This document shows, piece by piece, positions 9,790 to 18,960 of a stretch of 64,000 nt of DNA. The notes below the pieces were generated by a model that was not told the origin of the DNA, did not search any database, and saw only the letters and a list, made by a program, of their open reading frames with translations. Position 1 is the stretch's first letter; every line of letters starts with the position of its first letter. Source of the DNA: Brevibacillus fortis (GTDB lineage Bacteria; Bacillota; Bacilli; Brevibacillales; Brevibacillaceae). The stretch spans positions 1-64,000 of the forward strand of contig NZ_PXZM01000014.1 in NCBI RefSeq assembly GCF_003013395.1, in the 5' to 3' direction. A program made the position numbers and the translations under genes.

Positions 9790-10887
9790 ATGCGTGCAAG
9801 ATTGATCTTGGAAGACGGAACGGAATTTATCGGGACGGCATTTGGAGCGACAAAGGAGTCTTACGGGGAAGTGGTTTTTAATACAGGGCTGACTGGCTAT
9901 CAGGAGGTTTTGTCCGACCCATCCTACTGCGGACAGATCGTCACCATGACATACCCGCTGATCGGAAATTACGGGATCAATCGAGACGACTTTGAAGCTG
10001 TTCGTCCATACATTCACGGCTTCGTTGTTCGCGAGCATTGTGAGGCGCCGAGCAACTGGCGCAATACGAACACACTCGATGAACTATTGAAAACCTATGA
10101 CATCCCGGGCATTGCCGGAATCGATACCCGGATGCTGACGAGAAAAATTCGTTACCACGGCACGATGAAGGGGATGATTACGACTAGTGAAGCCCCGTTG
10201 GCTGAATTGGTTGCGGCCTTAAACGGCACGACATTGATGACAGACCAAGTGCCACGTGTCTCTACGAAAAATGTCTTCAGCTGCCCTGGTACAGGTCATC
10301 GGGTAGTGCTGGTCGACTTCGGAGCCAAGCACGGGATTTTGCGCGAGCTGACCAAGCGCAGCTGCGACGTAGTGGTCGTGCCTTACAATGTGACGGCAGA
10401 AGAAATCCGCCGCATTCAACCGGACGGGATACTCTTGTCCAATGGCCCTGGGGACCCGAAAGACGTACCGCAAGCCGTAGAGATGATTCGCGAAATCTTG
10501 GGTGAATATCCTCTGTTCGGAATTTGCCTCGGTCACCAGCTGTTCGCACTGGCATCTGGCGCTGACACGACGAAATTGAAATTCGGACACCGTGGCGGCA
10601 ACCATCCGGTAAAAGAGCTGCCAACCGGACGCACATATATCACATCCCAGAACCACAGCTATGCAGTCAAAGAAGACTCGCTGGTAGGCACGGAACTAGA
10701 AGTTACACATATCGCACTCAATGATGGCACCATCGAAGGCGTACGTCATGCAGCGAAGAATGCATTCTCAGTACAGTACCATCCAGAAGCAGCTCCAGGT
10801 CCGTATGATTCCGGCTACCTGTTCGACCAGTTTCTTGCGATGATGGAAACCGCTAAGGAGGAAAAAACTCATGCCAAAACAAGATAA
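9790..10887 (+). CDS. carA: Carbamoyl-phosphate synthase small (glutaminase) subunit
   Basis: Glutamine amidotransferase subunit (PyrAA/CarA) that supplies ammonia to CarB. The 365 residues comprise the N-terminal CPSase small-subunit domain and a class I GATase domain, with catalytic Cys246 in GICLGH and the His331/Glu333 pair in YHPEA. A strong GGAGGAGGAG site precedes ATG 9790. The stop overlaps carB by 17 bp. Being inside the pyr operon, this is the pyrimidine-regulated (PyrAA) copy. Confidence 0.96.
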   Translation: MRARLILEDGTEFIGTAFGATKESYGEVVFNTGLTGYQEVLSDPSYCGQIVTMTYPLIGNYGINRDDFEAVRPYIHGFVVREHCEAPSNWRNTNTLDELLKTYDIPGIAGIDTRMLTRKIRYHGTMKGMITTSEAPLAELVAALNGTTLMTDQVPRVSTKNVFSCPGTGHRVVLVDFGAKHGILRELTKRSCDVVVVPYNVTAEEIRRIQPDGILLSNGPGDPKDVPQAVEMIREILGEYPLFGICLGHQLFALASGADTTKLKFGHRGGNHPVKELPTGRTYITSQNHSYAVKEDSLVGTELEVTHIALNDGTIEGVRHAAKNAFSVQYHPEAAPGPYDSGYLFDQFLAMMETAKEEKTHAKTR

Positions 10888-13800
10888 TTTGAAAAAAATC
10901 CTCGTAATCGGCTCTGGACCTATCGTCATCGGGCAGGCTGCTGAATTTGACTATGCGGGCACACAAGCATGTGAAGCATTAAAAGAAGAGGGTATGGAGG
11001 TAGTTCTGATCAACTCCAACCCGGCGACCATCATGACCGATACAAACATGGCTGACAAAGTATATATCGAGCCAATCACACCTGAATTTGTTGCACGAGT
11101 CATTCGTCAAGAGAAGCCGGATGGACTTCTGCCTACACTTGGAGGTCAAACAGGCCTGAACATGGCTGTTGCCCTCTCAGAAGCAGGCGTTCTCGAGCAA
11201 GAAAATGTGAGACTGCTCGGAACCAAGTTGGAATCGATCAAGCAAGCAGAAGACCGCGAGCTGTTCCGCTCACTCATGAATGAACTGGGCGAGCCGGTAC
11301 CTGAATCAGTCATCGTGAGCACAGTAGAAGAAGCTGTCGATTTTGCAAACGAAATCGGTTATCCAATCATCGTTCGTCCTGCGTACACTTTAGGTGGTAC
11401 AGGCGGAGGAATTTGTGAGGATGAAGAAACCCTTCGAGAGATCGTCGCAAGCGGATTGAAATACTCCCCGATTACGCAATGCTTGATCGAGAAAAGTATT
11501 GCAGGCATGAAAGAAATCGAGTACGAAGTAATGCGCGATGCCAACGACAACTGCATCGTAGTCTGCAACATGGAAAACATCGACCCAGTCGGCGTGCATA
11601 CAGGTGACTCCATCGTAGTGGCGCCTAGCCAAACACTGGCGGACCGCGAATATCAAATGCTGCGTACATCCGCACTGAACATCATCCGTGCACTCGGTAT
11701 CGAGGGTGGCTGCAACGTACAATACGCACTCGACCCGCACAGCTTCCAGTACTACGTGATTGAAGTGAACCCGCGTGTGAGCCGCTCTTCCGCACTGGCT
11801 TCCAAGGCAACAGGCTATCCAATCGCGAAGATGGCAGCCAAAATTGCAATCGGCTACACGCTGGATGAACTGAAAAACCCAGTGACAGGCCAAACGTACG
11901 CATGCTTCGAGCCAACACTGGACTACATCGTCAGCAAAATTCCACGTTGGCCGTTCGACAAGTTCCAATCCGCCAACCGCAAGCTCGGTACGCAAATGAA
12001 AGCGACGGGTGAAGTCATGGCGATCGGACGGACTTTTGAAGAATCCATCATGAAAGCCATCCGTTCCTTGGAAATCGGCAGCCATCACATCGAGATTAAA
12101 GGAGCAGGAGAAATCAGCGAGGAAGACCTGAGGGCACGACTGGTGCACGCCGATGACGAACGCCTTTTCCTCCTGGCAGAAGCACTGCGCCGTGGCTGGA
12201 CGATCGAAGAACTGCACAGCTTGACCAAGATTGATCTGTTCTTCCTGCACAAGTTCCATAAAATGATTGCCTTTGAAGCTGAACTGGCAAAAGGCTTGAC
12301 GAGCGAAAAGCTGTACGAAGCAAAACGGATGGGCTTCACTGACCGCAAAATTGCTGAGCTGTGCGGTGAGACAGAAGAAGCAGTATACGCAATGCGCAAA
12401 GAAAAAGGCTTTGTACCTGTATATAAAATGGTAGATACTTGCGCGGCAGAATTCGAAGCGCAAACACCGTACTACTACTCCGCGTATGAAGTGGAAGACG
12501 AGCGCATCGAGACTGGCAAGAAGCGAGTGGTCGTACTAGGCTCCGGACCGATCCGAATTGGCCAAGGAATCGAGTTTGACTATGCAACTGTCCATGCTGT
12601 CTGGGCACTGAGAGAAGCGGGTTATGAGGCTGTCATTATTAACAACAACCCGGAGACCGTTTCAACAGACTTCAACACTTCTGATCGCCTTTACTTCGAG
12701 CCGCTGTACATCGAAGACGTCATGAACATTCTCGATGTAGAAAAACCAGAGGGTGTCATCGTACAATTCGGTGGTCAAACCGCGATCAACCTGGCTGACA
12801 AGTTGACTGCACGCGGAATCAAAATCTTGGGTACGAGCTTGGAAAACATCGATGCAGCGGAAAACCGCGAGAAGTTCGAAGCGCTGCTGCGCGAGCTGGA
12901 CATCGCTCAACCACCAGGCAAAACAGTAACTTCTGTCGAGCAGGCAGTTGTGGCAGCAGAAGGTCTTGGCTTCCCTGTCCTGGTTCGCCCATCCTACGTA
13001 CTTGGCGGACGTGCGATGGAAATCGTCTACAACGAGTCCGAACTGTTGGAGTACATGGAAAAAGCGGTGAAGGTAAATCCAGATCACCCTGTACTGGTAG
13101 ACCGTTACATGGTCGGGGTAGAAGCGGAAGTCGATGCGATCTGCGACGGCGAAAACGTCCTGATCCCAGGTATCATGGAGCATATCGAACGCGCAGGGGT
13201 GCACTCCGGTGACTCCATCGCCGTATATCCTCCGCAATCCTTGTCCCAAGCGATCAAGGATGAGCTGATCGAAATGACGACGAAGCTGGCGCGTGCGCTG
13301 CAAATCAAAGGCCTGCTCAACATCCAGTTCGTTATCTATAAAGACCGCCCATACGTAATCGAGGTGAATCCGCGTTCGTCCCGTACGGTGCCGTTCCTCT
13401 CCAAAGTAACGGGAATTCCAATGGCGAACATCGCAACGAAAGCGATCCTTGGTCACTCGATTATCGAACAAGGCTTTACACCGGGCTACCATCCAGAGGA
13501 GTCGATGGTTTCTGTCAAAGTACCAGTCTTCTCCTTCGCTAAGCTGCGCCGCGTCGATATTACGCTCGGCCCTGAAATGAAATCGACCGGAGAAGTCATG
13601 GGACGCGAGAGTACATTGGCAAAAGCGTTGTACAAGGGCTTGGTCGCAGCAGGCATGAATATCCCGACACAAGGCACCTTGCTCGTGACTGTTGCTGATA
13701 AAGACAAGGAAGAAGCGCTAGACATCGTGAAACGCTTCCGCCACCTCGGCTTCAAGCTGATGGCGACCGCAGGCACAGCCGACTATTTGGAGCAAGCGGG

Positions 13801-14083
13801 ACTGCAAGTGACTCGCGTAAGCAAACTGTCCGAAGGCACGCCAAACCTGTTGGATGTCATCCATACAGGCGAAGCGAACATCGTACTCAATACACTGACA
13901 AAAGGCAAAACGCCACAACGTGACGGCTTCCGCATCCGTCGGGAAGCAGTAGAAAACGGAGCAGTATGCTTGACTTCACTGGATACAGCTTCCGCTCTCC
14001 TGCACGTACTGGAGACGATCTCATTCTCTACAGAAGCAATGCCAGCCCAGCGTGCTGGTGCAAAAGTGGCAATCACTGTATAA
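10871..14083 (+). CDS. carB: Carbamoyl-phosphate synthase large subunit
   Basis: Makes carbamoyl phosphate from bicarbonate, ammonia and two ATP. The 1070-residue protein has the expected internal duplication: two ATP-grasp synthetase halves, each starting with a nucleotide-binding block ([11 protein letters not shown] near residue 12 and [11 protein letters not shown] near 554), and a C-terminal MGS-like regulatory domain of about 130 residues. The start overlaps carA, and AAGGAGG lies in the carA end. It is directly followed by pyrF; the pyrK and pyrD genes often found here are absent. Confidence 0.97.
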   Translation: MPKQDNLKKILVIGSGPIVIGQAAEFDYAGTQACEALKEEGMEVVLINSNPATIMTDTNMADKVYIEPITPEFVARVIRQEKPDGLLPTLGGQTGLNMAVALSEAGVLEQENVRLLGTKLESIKQAEDRELFRSLMNELGEPVPESVIVSTVEEAVDFANEIGYPIIVRPAYTLGGTGGGICEDEETLREIVASGLKYSPITQCLIEKSIAGMKEIEYEVMRDANDNCIVVCNMENIDPVGVHTGDSIVVAPSQTLADREYQMLRTSALNIIRALGIEGGCNVQYALDPHSFQYYVIEVNPRVSRSSALASKATGYPIAKMAAKIAIGYTLDELKNPVTGQTYACFEPTLDYIVSKIPRWPFDKFQSANRKLGTQMKATGEVMAIGRTFEESIMKAIRSLEIGSHHIEIKGAGEISEEDLRARLVHADDERLFLLAEALRRGWTIEELHSLTKIDLFFLHKFHKMIAFEAELAKGLTSEKLYEAKRMGFTDRKIAELCGETEEAVYAMRKEKGFVPVYKMVDTCAAEFEAQTPYYYSAYEVEDERIETGKKRVVVLGSGPIRIGQGIEFDYATVHAVWALREAGYEAVIINNNPETVSTDFNTSDRLYFEPLYIEDVMNILDVEKPEGVIVQFGGQTAINLADKLTARGIKILGTSLENIDAAENREKFEALLRELDIAQPPGKTVTSVEQAVVAAEGLGFPVLVRPSYVLGGRAMEIVYNESELLEYMEKAVKVNPDHPVLVDRYMVGVEAEVDAICDGENVLIPGIMEHIERAGVHSGDSIAVYPPQSLSQAIKDELIEMTTKLARALQIKGLLNIQFVIYKDRPYVIEVNPRSSRTVPFLSKVTGIPMANIATKAILGHSIIEQGFTPGYHPEESMVSVKVPVFSFAKLRRVDITLGPEMKSTGEVMGRESTLAKALYKGLVAAGMNIPTQGTLLVTVADKDKEEALDIVKRFRHLGFKLMATAGTADYLEQAGLQVTRVSKLSEGTPNLLDVIHTGEANIVLNTLTKGKTPQRDGFRIRREAVENGAVCLTSLDTASALLHVLETISFSTEAMPAQRAGAKVAITV

Positions 14084-14115
14084 ATGACCGGAGCAAAGAA
14101 AAGGGGGAGAGCAGC

Positions 14116-14853
14116 GTGCAACACCAACTAACCGATATAGGCGAACGCATGATTGTTGCGCTCGACTTTTCCACACTGGATGAAGTCAAGAAGTGCATCG
14201 AGCCCCTGCAAGGGCATATCCGCTATGTAAAAGTGGGGATGGAGCTTGCTTACGCAGAGGGTCCAGCGATCGTTTCCTTCTTGAAGGAAAAGGGACTCAA
14301 GGTGTTTCTGGACTTGAAGGTTCACGATATACCCAATACAGCCAAAGGCGCGATGAAAAGCCTGGCACGTCTCGGAGCAGACATGGTAAACGTCCATGCG
14401 GCTGGTGGCGTAGCCATGATGGCGGCAGCGAGAGAAGGCTTGGAGCAAGGGACAGCGGCAGGTGCTGCTCGTCCCCTCCTGATTGGTGTGACGATGCTGA
14501 CATCTACTGGTATGCAAACGATGAATCAAGAATTGGCGATTCCAGGTGCGGTAGAAGATGTCGTCGTGCACTATGCGCTGATGACCAAGCAAGCTGGTTT
14601 GGATGGGGTAGTTGCTTCTCCGCTAGAGGTTCCGATGATCAAAAAAGCTGCTGGAGATGCATTTGTAACCGTAACGCCTGGAATTCGTCCACTGGGAGCG
14701 GATCAAGGCGATCAGACGCGTATCACGACGCCGGAACAGGCATTCCGCTTGGGCAGTGATTACCTCGTGATCGGGCGCGCGATTACGGGTGCAAAAGATC
14801 CGGTAGGTGTCTGGCAAAGTATCGTCGCAGCCGTGGAAAAAGATCGTTCGTAA
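14116..14853 (+). CDS. pyrF: Orotidine 5'-phosphate decarboxylase
   Basis: Decarboxylates OMP to UMP, the last step of the pathway. The 245-residue TIM-barrel protein carries the catalytic tetrad region: Asp17 and Lys39 (VKVG), and the invariant DLKVHD (66-71). The open frame reaches back into carB, but AAGGGGGAG with GTG 14116 gives a normal spacing; ATG 14149 is a second possibility. It lies 32 bp after carB. Confidence 0.95.
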   Translation: MQHQLTDIGERMIVALDFSTLDEVKKCIEPLQGHIRYVKVGMELAYAEGPAIVSFLKEKGLKVFLDLKVHDIPNTAKGAMKSLARLGADMVNVHAAGGVAMMAAAREGLEQGTAAGAARPLLIGVTMLTSTGMQTMNQELAIPGAVEDVVVHYALMTKQAGLDGVVASPLEVPMIKKAAGDAFVTVTPGIRPLGADQGDQTRITTPEQAFRLGSDYLVIGRAITGAKDPVGVWQSIVAAVEKDRS

Positions 14854-14880
14854 AGTAGCCAGCTGGAGGGAATAAGAGAA

Positions 14881-15519
14881 ATGACGACAATGACAACCGC
14901 TAAACATATTGCAGCGAACCTTCTCGAAATCGGAGCAGTCCATCTGCGACCGGAGCAACCTTTTACATGGACGTCTGGGATCAAATCCCCAATCTACTGC
15001 GACAACCGGATCACGATGTCTTATCCGCATGTTCGTCGCGCCATTGCGGGTGCATTTGCCGATTTGATCAAAAAGCAGTACCCAGATGCACAAGTTGTGG
15101 CTGGAACGGCGACTGCTGGTATTCCACATGCTGCATGGGTAGCTGAGCTGCTTGATCTGCCCATGATTTACGTACGGGACAAGGCAAAAGGCCACGGTCG
15201 CCAAAATCAGATTGAAGGCGCATTGGCGGCTGGTCAAAAGGTCGTCGTGATTGAAGACCTGATTTCCACAGGAGGTAGCTCCTTAAAGGCTGCACAAGCT
15301 GTGCAGGCTGAGGGTGGAGAAGTACTGGGGGTCGTAGCCATTTTCAGCTACCAATTCCCGGATGCCCAAGCCCTGTTTGAGGAAGCAGGCATTCCTTGCT
15401 CCACGATATCGAATTACACAGCACTTTTGGAAGTGGCATCAGAGCAAGGGGTTATTACAAGCGAGCAGGAAAAAGTATTGGGCGAATGGCGGAAATCCCC
15501 ACGTACTTTTTTTGAATAA
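14881..15519 (+). CDS. pyrE: Orotate phosphoribosyltransferase
   Basis: Converts orotate and PRPP to OMP. The 212-residue type I PRTase has the PRPP-binding loop VVVIEDLISTGGSS (about 120-133) and a flexible catalytic loop with KGHGRQN. GGAGGG lies 9 bases before ATG 14881. It is the last gene of the operon and is followed by a strong terminator. Confidence 0.95.
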   Translation: MTTMTTAKHIAANLLEIGAVHLRPEQPFTWTSGIKSPIYCDNRITMSYPHVRRAIAGAFADLIKKQYPDAQVVAGTATAGIPHAAWVAELLDLPMIYVRDKAKGHGRQNQIEGALAAGQKVVVIEDLISTGGSSLKAAQAVQAEGGEVLGVVAIFSYQFPDAQALFEEAGIPCSTISNYTALLEVASEQGVITSEQEKVLGEWRKSPRTFFE

Positions 15520-15535
15520 TGAGTGATACATGATG

Positions 15536-15574
15536 AAGAGTAGGGCGGTGGTCAAACCGTCCTACTCTTTTTTT
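15536..15574. terminator. pyr operon terminator, shared with the convergent gene
   Basis: AAGAGTAGGGCGG pairs with CCGTCCTACTCTT and is followed by seven T. The right arm overlaps the last codons of the convergent gene at 15562-16650. Confidence 0.9.
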
Positions 15575-16650
15575 GTTTCGTCGTGGATCACAATCTGGAC
15601 CCCTTCGGATCGATAAAATTGGAGTATATCGTCGACACTCTTTTCGAAATGGCCGAAATCCTCTGGGAAAAGAATACCAGGCGGAACAGTCGAGCTTTCG
15701 TTTTGCCGAATGATTTGTTGTGCAAAAATGACAGCTCCCAAAGCGGTGAGGTGAGTCTGTCCTTTCGGGTCAGTTACCTCGACTTGGCGTTTCGCGTTCA
15801 TGTCATGCTGATTGCGCCCATTTATTTGGATGACAACATGGTGAGGAGATCCTGTGCCTGGATTGTACAGTATTTTTTGACGTGTGCTTTTGCCGAGCAG
15901 GTCCCATATCCGACTTTTTACCAATGAAACGAGTGCAAAAGTAGACAGTTTATTGTCGAAGGCGATGCGAAAATCAGCGGCTGTTACGTTTGGGGCTTTC
16001 ACGAGTGTCGTGTGATCCGGTGTGTCAAGACGATAGCAGTTTGTATGATATCCGTTCGGAAAGGTGACGGGTACCGGATCTGACAAGGGTGTGACTTCTT
16101 TTACGCCAGTGGGTGTGGTGACAGCAAAAGGAATCGTCATGCGATCCATATAGTCGGTGGAATCTGGACCTGCTTTGTCTTGAAGGGAATAAAGGGCGTG
16201 AAGATGAATCTGGACATCTTGCAGGGAAGATGCATGTATACTCGCGAGAAGCGCTACAGTTCCCCCCATCCATCCAGATGCAAGAATGACTGGAGAGCCA
16301 ATGTTCTCATTCTTCAAGCGTTCGATCGATTGTGTAAAACGTTCTGTCCAACGCGTGACGTCAATCAAAGGGATCTGTCGGCGAACCGCAGCAAGCAGCA
16401 GCATGTCATCAGGATCATTTACTGCACTAATAATCAAGGTTAAATCTTCTGGTGCATGGGCGAGAGGATCGGGTTTGGAGACGTCTAGGAGGAATGGCTT
16501 TAGCCTAGCGGACATAAAAGGCAAAGGCTTTCCCGCAGACCTCCCTCCCAGCAATAATTCGAGATGAGGGTGGCGATCGTGTAGGATCTTGACGATTTGG
16601 CTTCCAACCGTTCCATAGCCTCCAACAACTAAAACTTTAGTGAGATTCAT
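15562..16650 (-). CDS. Saccharopine dehydrogenase-like NAD(P)-binding protein
   Basis: A 362-residue protein with an N-terminal Rossmann fold (VVGGYGTVGSQIV, residues 8-20). The layout resembles saccharopine dehydrogenase/trans-acting enoyl reductase-like proteins; the rest of the chain has no recognised catalytic motif. Substrate unknown. GAGGGGGATATTC precedes the start. It lies downstream of an ArsR-family gene on the same strand, but a terminator and a shared operator-like 15-mer (16683-16697) in between suggest its own ArsR-controlled promoter. Confidence 0.75.
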   Translation of the reverse strand: MNLTKVLVVGGYGTVGSQIVKILHDRHPHLELLLGGRSAGKPLPFMSARLKPFLLDVSKPDPLAHAPEDLTLIISAVNDPDDMLLLAAVRRQIPLIDVTRWTERFTQSIERLKNENIGSPVILASGWMGGTVALLASIHASSLQDVQIHLHALYSLQDKAGPDSTDYMDRMTIPFAVTTPTGVKEVTPLSDPVPVTFPNGYHTNCYRLDTPDHTTLVKAPNVTAADFRIAFDNKLSTFALVSLVKSRIWDLLGKSTRQKILYNPGTGSPHHVVIQINGRNQHDMNAKRQVEVTDPKGQTHLTALGAVIFAQQIIRQNESSTVPPGILFPEDFGHFEKSVDDILQFYRSEGVQIVIHDETKKE

Positions 16651-16682
16651 GAATATCCCCCTCTGATTAAGTGTTTATTTGT

Positions 16683-16697
16683 TTAAGTTTATTAACG
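16683..16697. promoter_or_regulatory. Putative ArsR operator, site 1
   Basis: TTAAGTTTATTAACG lies just upstream of the saccharopine-dehydrogenase-like gene. Its exact reverse complement occurs in the leader of the arsR-type gene at 17078-17092. Assignment as the regulator's binding site is inference. Confidence 0.55.
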
Positions 16698-16707
16698 AAT
16701 AGGTGTG

Positions 16708-16735
16708 AAAAAACAGGGACACACTGTCCCTGTTT
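16708..16735 (-). terminator. Terminator of the ArsR-family gene
   Basis: A perfect 11-bp stem (aaacagggaca with tgtccctgttt) around a 3-base loop, followed on the minus strand by six T. Confidence 0.85.
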
Positions 16736-16750
16736 CGTGGCGATTTGAAA

Positions 16751-17068
16751 TCAGCGGCATTCTTCTTCGACGAAGGTCACCAATTGCTTAAAAAGTCTGA
16801 TCGCCTCTGTAATTTCAAGCCGATAAAACATTTCCGTTCCTTTCTTTTGAACGTTCACTAGGCCCGCTTGTTTTAATATTTTCAAGTGATGAGACACCGT
16901 AGGTCTAGACATGGGAATATGCTCGGCGATTTGTGTTACGTTCATACTTTCCTTGTCGATGAGAAGCGCTACGATTTGCTGCCGAATCGGATCACCCAAG
17001 CCTTGGAAGTATGGACTTAGCTCCATAAATATTTGAATCGCTTTTTCATTGCAGGTTGGATTCGTCAT
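16751..17068 (-). CDS. ArsR-family winged-helix transcriptional regulator
   Basis: A 105-residue ArsR/SmtB-type repressor. The winged helix is clear (LGDPIRQQIVALL...NVTQIAEHIPMSRPTVSHHLKILKQAGLV). No Cys pair sits in the recognition helix, so arsenic or metal sensing is not indicated. It has a good promoter on the minus strand (17106-17134) with an operator-like 15-mer between promoter and start, suggesting autoregulation. It probably also controls the adjacent saccharopine-dehydrogenase-like gene. Confidence 0.88.
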   Translation of the reverse strand: MTNPTCNEKAIQIFMELSPYFQGLGDPIRQQIVALLIDKESMNVTQIAEHIPMSRPTVSHHLKILKQAGLVNVQKKGTEMFYRLEITEAIRLFKQLVTFVEEECR

Positions 17069-17077
17069 TGCACACTC

Positions 17078-17092
17078 CGTTAATAAACTTAA
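17078..17092. promoter_or_regulatory. Putative ArsR operator, site 2
   Basis: CGTTAATAAACTTAA, the exact reverse complement of site 1, placed between the -10 box and the start of the arsR-type gene. The TTAA ends make each site a pseudo-palindrome. Confidence 0.55.
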
Positions 17093-17105
17093 TCATTTAA
17101 ACCAA

Positions 17106-17134
17106 AGTATATGTGTTCTTCCTTATTTTTGCAA
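17106..17134 (-). promoter_or_regulatory. Promoter of the ArsR-family gene
   Basis: On the minus strand: TTGCAA, a 17-bp spacer, TATACT. Close to the sigma-A consensus. Confidence 0.75.
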
Positions 17135-17258
17135 GTCATAAAAACGTTGATATATCAGCAAAAAATTAAGAGAAGGAGAGAGTGGTCAGATGTAATAGGA
17201 AAGAAAAGTGGGGAATAGTAAGGGGGGTTACAAAAAAAGTAAAGGTAGGTGCTTGTGC

Positions 17259-18122
17259 ATGATAAAGGGAATGGGGAGTCTGGACTCTCTTATGAAAACA
17301 GGGAAGGTTAAAAAAATCATTGGTGCAGCTATATTGTCTGTCACACTCATGTTTTCCCTTCCTCATACGGGACTAGCAGTGGGTAAAGGTGCTCATGGGC
17401 CAGATATTTATGTGATTCAGGGGATGTTGAAATCATTAGGTAGTTACTCGGGCCAAATCAATGGTTACTACGATGATGTAACCGTACGCGGTGTGAAGCA
17501 TTATCAGAAAAAACATGGATTGCCGGTTACAGGAAATGTGGATAATCGTACGTTACAAAGCATTGTTTATTCCTATGATAGTATCAAAACAGGGAAAGGC
17601 GGCCACAGAGGTGGTAAAGGCCAAGGTGGCGGTAAAGGCATCGGTGGCGGAACAGGCCAAGGTGGCGGTAAAGGCATCGGTGGCGGAGCAGGCCAAGGCG
17701 GAGGCATGGGCGGAGGAGCAGGCCAAGGCGGAGGCATGGGCGGAGGAGCAGGCCAAGGTGGAGGCATGGGCGGAGGAGCAGGCGAAGGCAAAGGCAAAGG
17801 CTATGGTCGCGGAGCGGGCGAAGGAGAAGGCAAAGGCAAAGGTTATGGTCGCGGAGTAGGCGAAGGAGAAGGCGAAGGAAAAGGAAAAGGAAAAGGTTAT
17901 GGTCGCGGAGTAGGCGAAGGAGAAGGCAAAGGCAAAGGCAACGGCAAAGGTTATGGTCGCGGAATAGGCGAAGGCGAAGGCAAAGGAGAGGGCAACGGCT
18001 ACCGCGGCGGAAAAGGTAACGGCAACGGCAACGGCAACGGCAATGGCAACGGCAATGGCAATGGCAATGGCAATGGCAACGGCAAAAACGTAGAGGATAA
18101 CGAAGGTACCGGAAAAGACTAA
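17259..18122 (+). CDS. Secreted peptidoglycan-binding-domain protein with long Gly-rich repeat tail
   Basis: A signal peptide (basic KTGKVKK then a hydrophobic run to about GLAVGKG) is followed by one PG_binding_1-like domain, recognisable from DIYVIQGMLKSLG...GQINGYYDD...VRGVKHYQKKHGLPVTGNVDNRTLQSI. The last ~165 residues are low complexity in three zones: GGGKGIGGGxGQ/GGGMGGGAGQ units, then GEGKGKGYGRG units, then a run of alternating Gly-Asn. The tail is hydrophilic and positively charged by Lys/Arg. A wall- or spore-surface role is plausible but not shown. Starts at GTG 17208 or ATG 17292 are possible; ATG 17259 has AAAGGTAGG 9 bases upstream. Confidence 0.72.
   Translation: MIKGMGSLDSLMKTGKVKKIIGAAILSVTLMFSLPHTGLAVGKGAHGPDIYVIQGMLKSLGSYSGQINGYYDDVTVRGVKHYQKKHGLPVTGNVDNRTLQSIVYSYDSIKTGKGGHRGGKGQGGGKGIGGGTGQGGGKGIGGGAGQGGGMGGGAGQGGGMGGGAGQGGGMGGGAGEGKGKGYGRGAGEGEGKGKGYGRGVGEGEGEGKGKGKGYGRGVGEGEGKGKGNGKGYGRGIGEGEGKGEGNGYRGGKGNGNGNGNGNGNGNGNGNGNGNGKNVEDNEGTGKD
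17617..18095 (+). repeat. Coding tandem repeats of the Gly-rich tail
   Basis: Degenerate short tandem repeats (ggcggaggagcaggccaa-type units, then ggcgaaggaaaagg-type units, then ggcaacggcaatgg hexamers) inside the preceding gene. They are likely to vary in number between strains by slippage; all unit lengths are multiples of three. Confidence 0.8.
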
Positions 18123-18138
18123 TTGTATACAAGAGGTA

Positions 18139-18174
18139 AAAACGCTTCGGCTCTTCATGGGGACGAAGCGTTTT
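18139..18174 (+). terminator. Terminator after the Gly-rich protein gene
   Basis: AAAACGCTTCG pairs perfectly with CGAAGCGTTTT around a 14-base loop. The following 200 bp to 18394 show no gene. Confidence 0.8.
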
Positions 18175-18394
18175 CCATATAAAAGAGCTAACTTTAGTTA
18201 GTGTTAGAAGGAATTTGGCTAATGATATCATTATTCATGATTGCTATTTAATCAGGCTGGATATCAGAAAAAGTTCGAAGAAGGAAGAGCGATACACATA
18301 GGAAAGACAAGTCGGCGTATCCAGGCCTGAAAGAATGTAAGCAGGTAAGTGATCAAATGACAGAAAAGTACAACGATTGCGTGCAAGGAGGATT

Positions 18395-18610
18395 ATGGTA
18401 CATACCAGATCTTTTGAATATGAGCAAGACGAAGCCTTTATTTGGGAATTGTACTGTTCTACGAGAACTGAAGAAATGGCTCATTGGGGTTGGAGTGAGT
18501 CGGACAAGCTTGCTTTTTTACAGTCGCAGTATGCGATGCAGCAGAAATCTTACCAGATGCAGTTTCCTGCTCAAAATCATCAAATCATTCTCCGATCCGA
18601 GCAGCCTATG
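18395..18610 (+). pseudogene. GNAT acetyltransferase, 5' fragment
   Basis: ATG 18395 has a strong AAGGAGG site. The first ~70 residues look like the start of a GNAT-family N-acetyltransferase (STRTEEMAHWGWSE, then MQQKSYQMQFPAQNHQIIL). The acetyl-CoA-binding core that should follow is missing: the frame runs on into unrelated sequence and stops at 18748. The break lies near 18600-18615, where a phage-tail-collar 3' fragment begins in another frame. In related bacteria such GNAT genes often follow tail-collar genes (my recollection). Confidence 0.7.
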
Positions 18611-18777
18611 GCCGGGGAGCTGTCATTCCTTACTCTAACACGAGTGATGGGACACAGCTTAGCCCGCAAGCAATCGGCACCACAGGCGGGACTCAGCCTC
18701 ATAATAATATGCAGCCTTATCTCGGACTCTCGTTCATCATTTGTGTGAGAGGCGGAAATTTTCCGGTGAGAGGATAG
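18601..18777 (+). pseudogene. Phage tail-collar (MdpB-like) protein, 3' fragment
   Basis: Read in the frame of 18616, the sequence encodes VIPYSNTSDGTQLSP, then a Gly/Thr stretch, then QPHNNMQPYLGLSFIICVRG and a stop at 18775-18777. This is the characteristic C-terminus of tail-collar/microcystin-dependent-protein family members. There is no start codon or N-terminal part. It is joined out of frame to the GNAT fragment, which indicates a deletion or recombination. Confidence 0.75.
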
Positions 18778-18960
18778 GAATCGTATCTTGGAGGCCCGAT
18801 GCCGTGTAGCAGGAGGCGTCTTTTTCGAATGACAGTCACAGCCCTTCTTCCATCTTTTCCTACTTTTCGTATTCTTCTTGCGAGACGTATGCATTATAAT
18901 GGATATGTCCGTGATACTAAACGATCGCTTGATGCAGAACGATCGCAGAGGATGAAGCAG

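Noticed and set aside
17617..18095. CRISPR-like tandem repeats
   Set aside because: Repeats are adjacent, degenerate and in frame with a protein; no spacers of regular length.
17553..18231. Long open frames on the minus strand and other frames of the Gly-rich gene
   Set aside because: Low-complexity shadows of the repeat-coding strand.
18601..18777. A prophage remnant
   Set aside because: Only a tail-collar C-terminus is present; such genes also occur outside phages, and no other phage gene lies nearby.
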